From an uncultured bacterium (lineage in GTDB: Bacteria; Actinomycetota; Coriobacteriia; Coriobacteriales; Coriobacteriaceae): a stretch of DNA of 33,724 nucleotides. The stretch covers positions 1-33,724 of the forward strand of contig CAJMST010000021.1 of assembly GCA_905216145.1 (NCBI GenBank), read 5' to 3'. Below the pieces are notes generated by a model. The model was not told the origin of the DNA. It saw only the letters and a program-made list of their open reading frames with translations, and did no database searches. Each line of letters starts with the position of its first letter. Positions within the stretch are counted from its first letter, which is position 1. The position numbers and the translations under genes were made by a program. Shown piece by piece: positions 33,462-33,724 of the stretch.

Positions 33462-33472
33462 TATCAGATGCG

Positions 33473-33549
33473 TGGTAGCCCGTACCAGATTCGAACTGGT
33501 GATCTCCGCCTTGAGAGGGCGGCGTCCTAAACCGCTAGACGAACGGGCC
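33473..33549 (-). tRNA. tRNA-Glu (CTC)
   Basis: Complete cloverleaf on the minus strand including the encoded CCA. Acceptor GGCCCGT pairs with ACGGGCT; the anticodon arm is CCGCC, loop CTCTCAA, GGCGG, giving anticodon CTC (codon GAG); the T-arm has GTTCGAATC. It is followed by the terminator and is the last of a tandem set. Confidence 0.96.
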
Positions 33550-33571
33550 ATAAGCCTCAGCAGAAAAGAAG

Positions 33572-33648
33572 TGGTAGCCCGTACCAGATTCGAACTGGTG
33601 ATCTCCGCCTTGAGAGGGCGGCGTCCTAAACCGCTAGACGAACGGGCC
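33572..33648 (-). tRNA. tRNA-Glu (CTC), second copy
   Basis: Identical to the copy at 33473-33549, with the same encoded CCA. The 22-base spacer between them is repeated as well, so the units are exact 99-base repeats. Confidence 0.96.
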
Positions 33649-33670
33649 ATAAGCCTCAGCAGAAAAGAAG

Positions 33671-33724
33671 TGGTAGCCCGTACCAGATTCGAACTGGTGA
33701 TCTCCGCCTTGAGAGGGCGGCGTC
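33671..33724 (-). tRNA. tRNA-Glu (CTC), third copy, cut by the window end
   Basis: The 3' 54 bases, from CCA through the anticodon arm, are identical to the other two copies and on the same 99-base period. The 5' part lies outside the window. Confidence 0.92.

Larger units (their letters stand above)
33473..33724 (-). repeat. Tandem 99-base repeat holding tRNA-Glu genes
   Basis: Each unit is one 77-base tRNA gene plus a 22-base spacer; two full units and part of a third are visible, with no differences between them. More units may follow past the edge. Confidence 0.9.

Noticed and set aside
33473..33724. CRISPR array
   Set aside because: The 99-base period contains an entire tRNA gene; repeats and spacers are both identical.

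Overview
The window looks like a chromosomal segment of a high-GC Gram-positive anaerobe of the class Coriobacteriia, most like Collinsella. This rests on high GC, codon use, gene families such as Fe-S serine dehydratase and an anchored YkuD L,D-transpeptidase, and an anaerobic cobalamin pathway. The genus is an inference from gene content; no database search was run.

Layout: (1) 1-8862, plus strand, core-like genes: metK; an L-serine ammonia-lyase gene preceded by a long structured inverted repeat (1675-1795); a membrane-anchored L,D-transpeptidase; and a MacA/MacB/FtsX-type ABC export operon whose three genes overlap at their junctions. (2) 8863-9073, a boundary zone with a 77-nt inverted-repeat element abutting a decayed IS21-type transposase remnant. 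(3) 9074-25309, minus strand, 17 cobalamin genes with overlapping or touching junctions: cbiF-cbiD-cbiL-cbiG-cbiH-cbiET-cbiA-cobT-cobU-cobS-[CobU-like::CobC]-cbiB-cobD-cbiP-cobO-cbiC-cbiJ. They cover the anaerobic route from cobalt-precorrin-2 to adenosylcobalamin. (4) 25310-25767, a divergent control region with a strong plus-strand promoter and a cobalamin riboswitch reading only to the right. (5) 25768-31175, plus strand, a riboswitch-controlled set: a Tat-exported lipoprotein form of the cobaltochelatase CbiK, a small lipoprotein, a binding lipoprotein that repeats that small lipoprotein's domain, a BtuC/FecD-type permease, and an ATPase with a 130-residue C-terminal extension. (6) 31193-31285, an IS3-type transposase C-terminal remnant. 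(7) 31288-33724, minus strand, core-like again: a TetR regulator, a flippase-like membrane protein, and tandem tRNA-Glu(CTC) genes on exact 99-nt units running off the end.

The cobalamin genes and the transporter set lie between two transposase remnants and have more extreme GC-rich codon use than both flanks, so the whole 22-kb block looks like an acquired island. The biosynthetic operon makes the corrinoid. The divergent, B12-regulated set puts a chelatase-like lipoprotein, two binding lipoproteins and an ABC importer at the cell surface, most simply to capture a corrinoid, a tetrapyrrole or cobalt. The most unusual points are the exported CbiK, the two diverged CobU-type domains (one fused to the CobC phosphatase), the duplicated lipoprotein domain, the ATPase extension, and the structured leader of the serine dehydratase gene.
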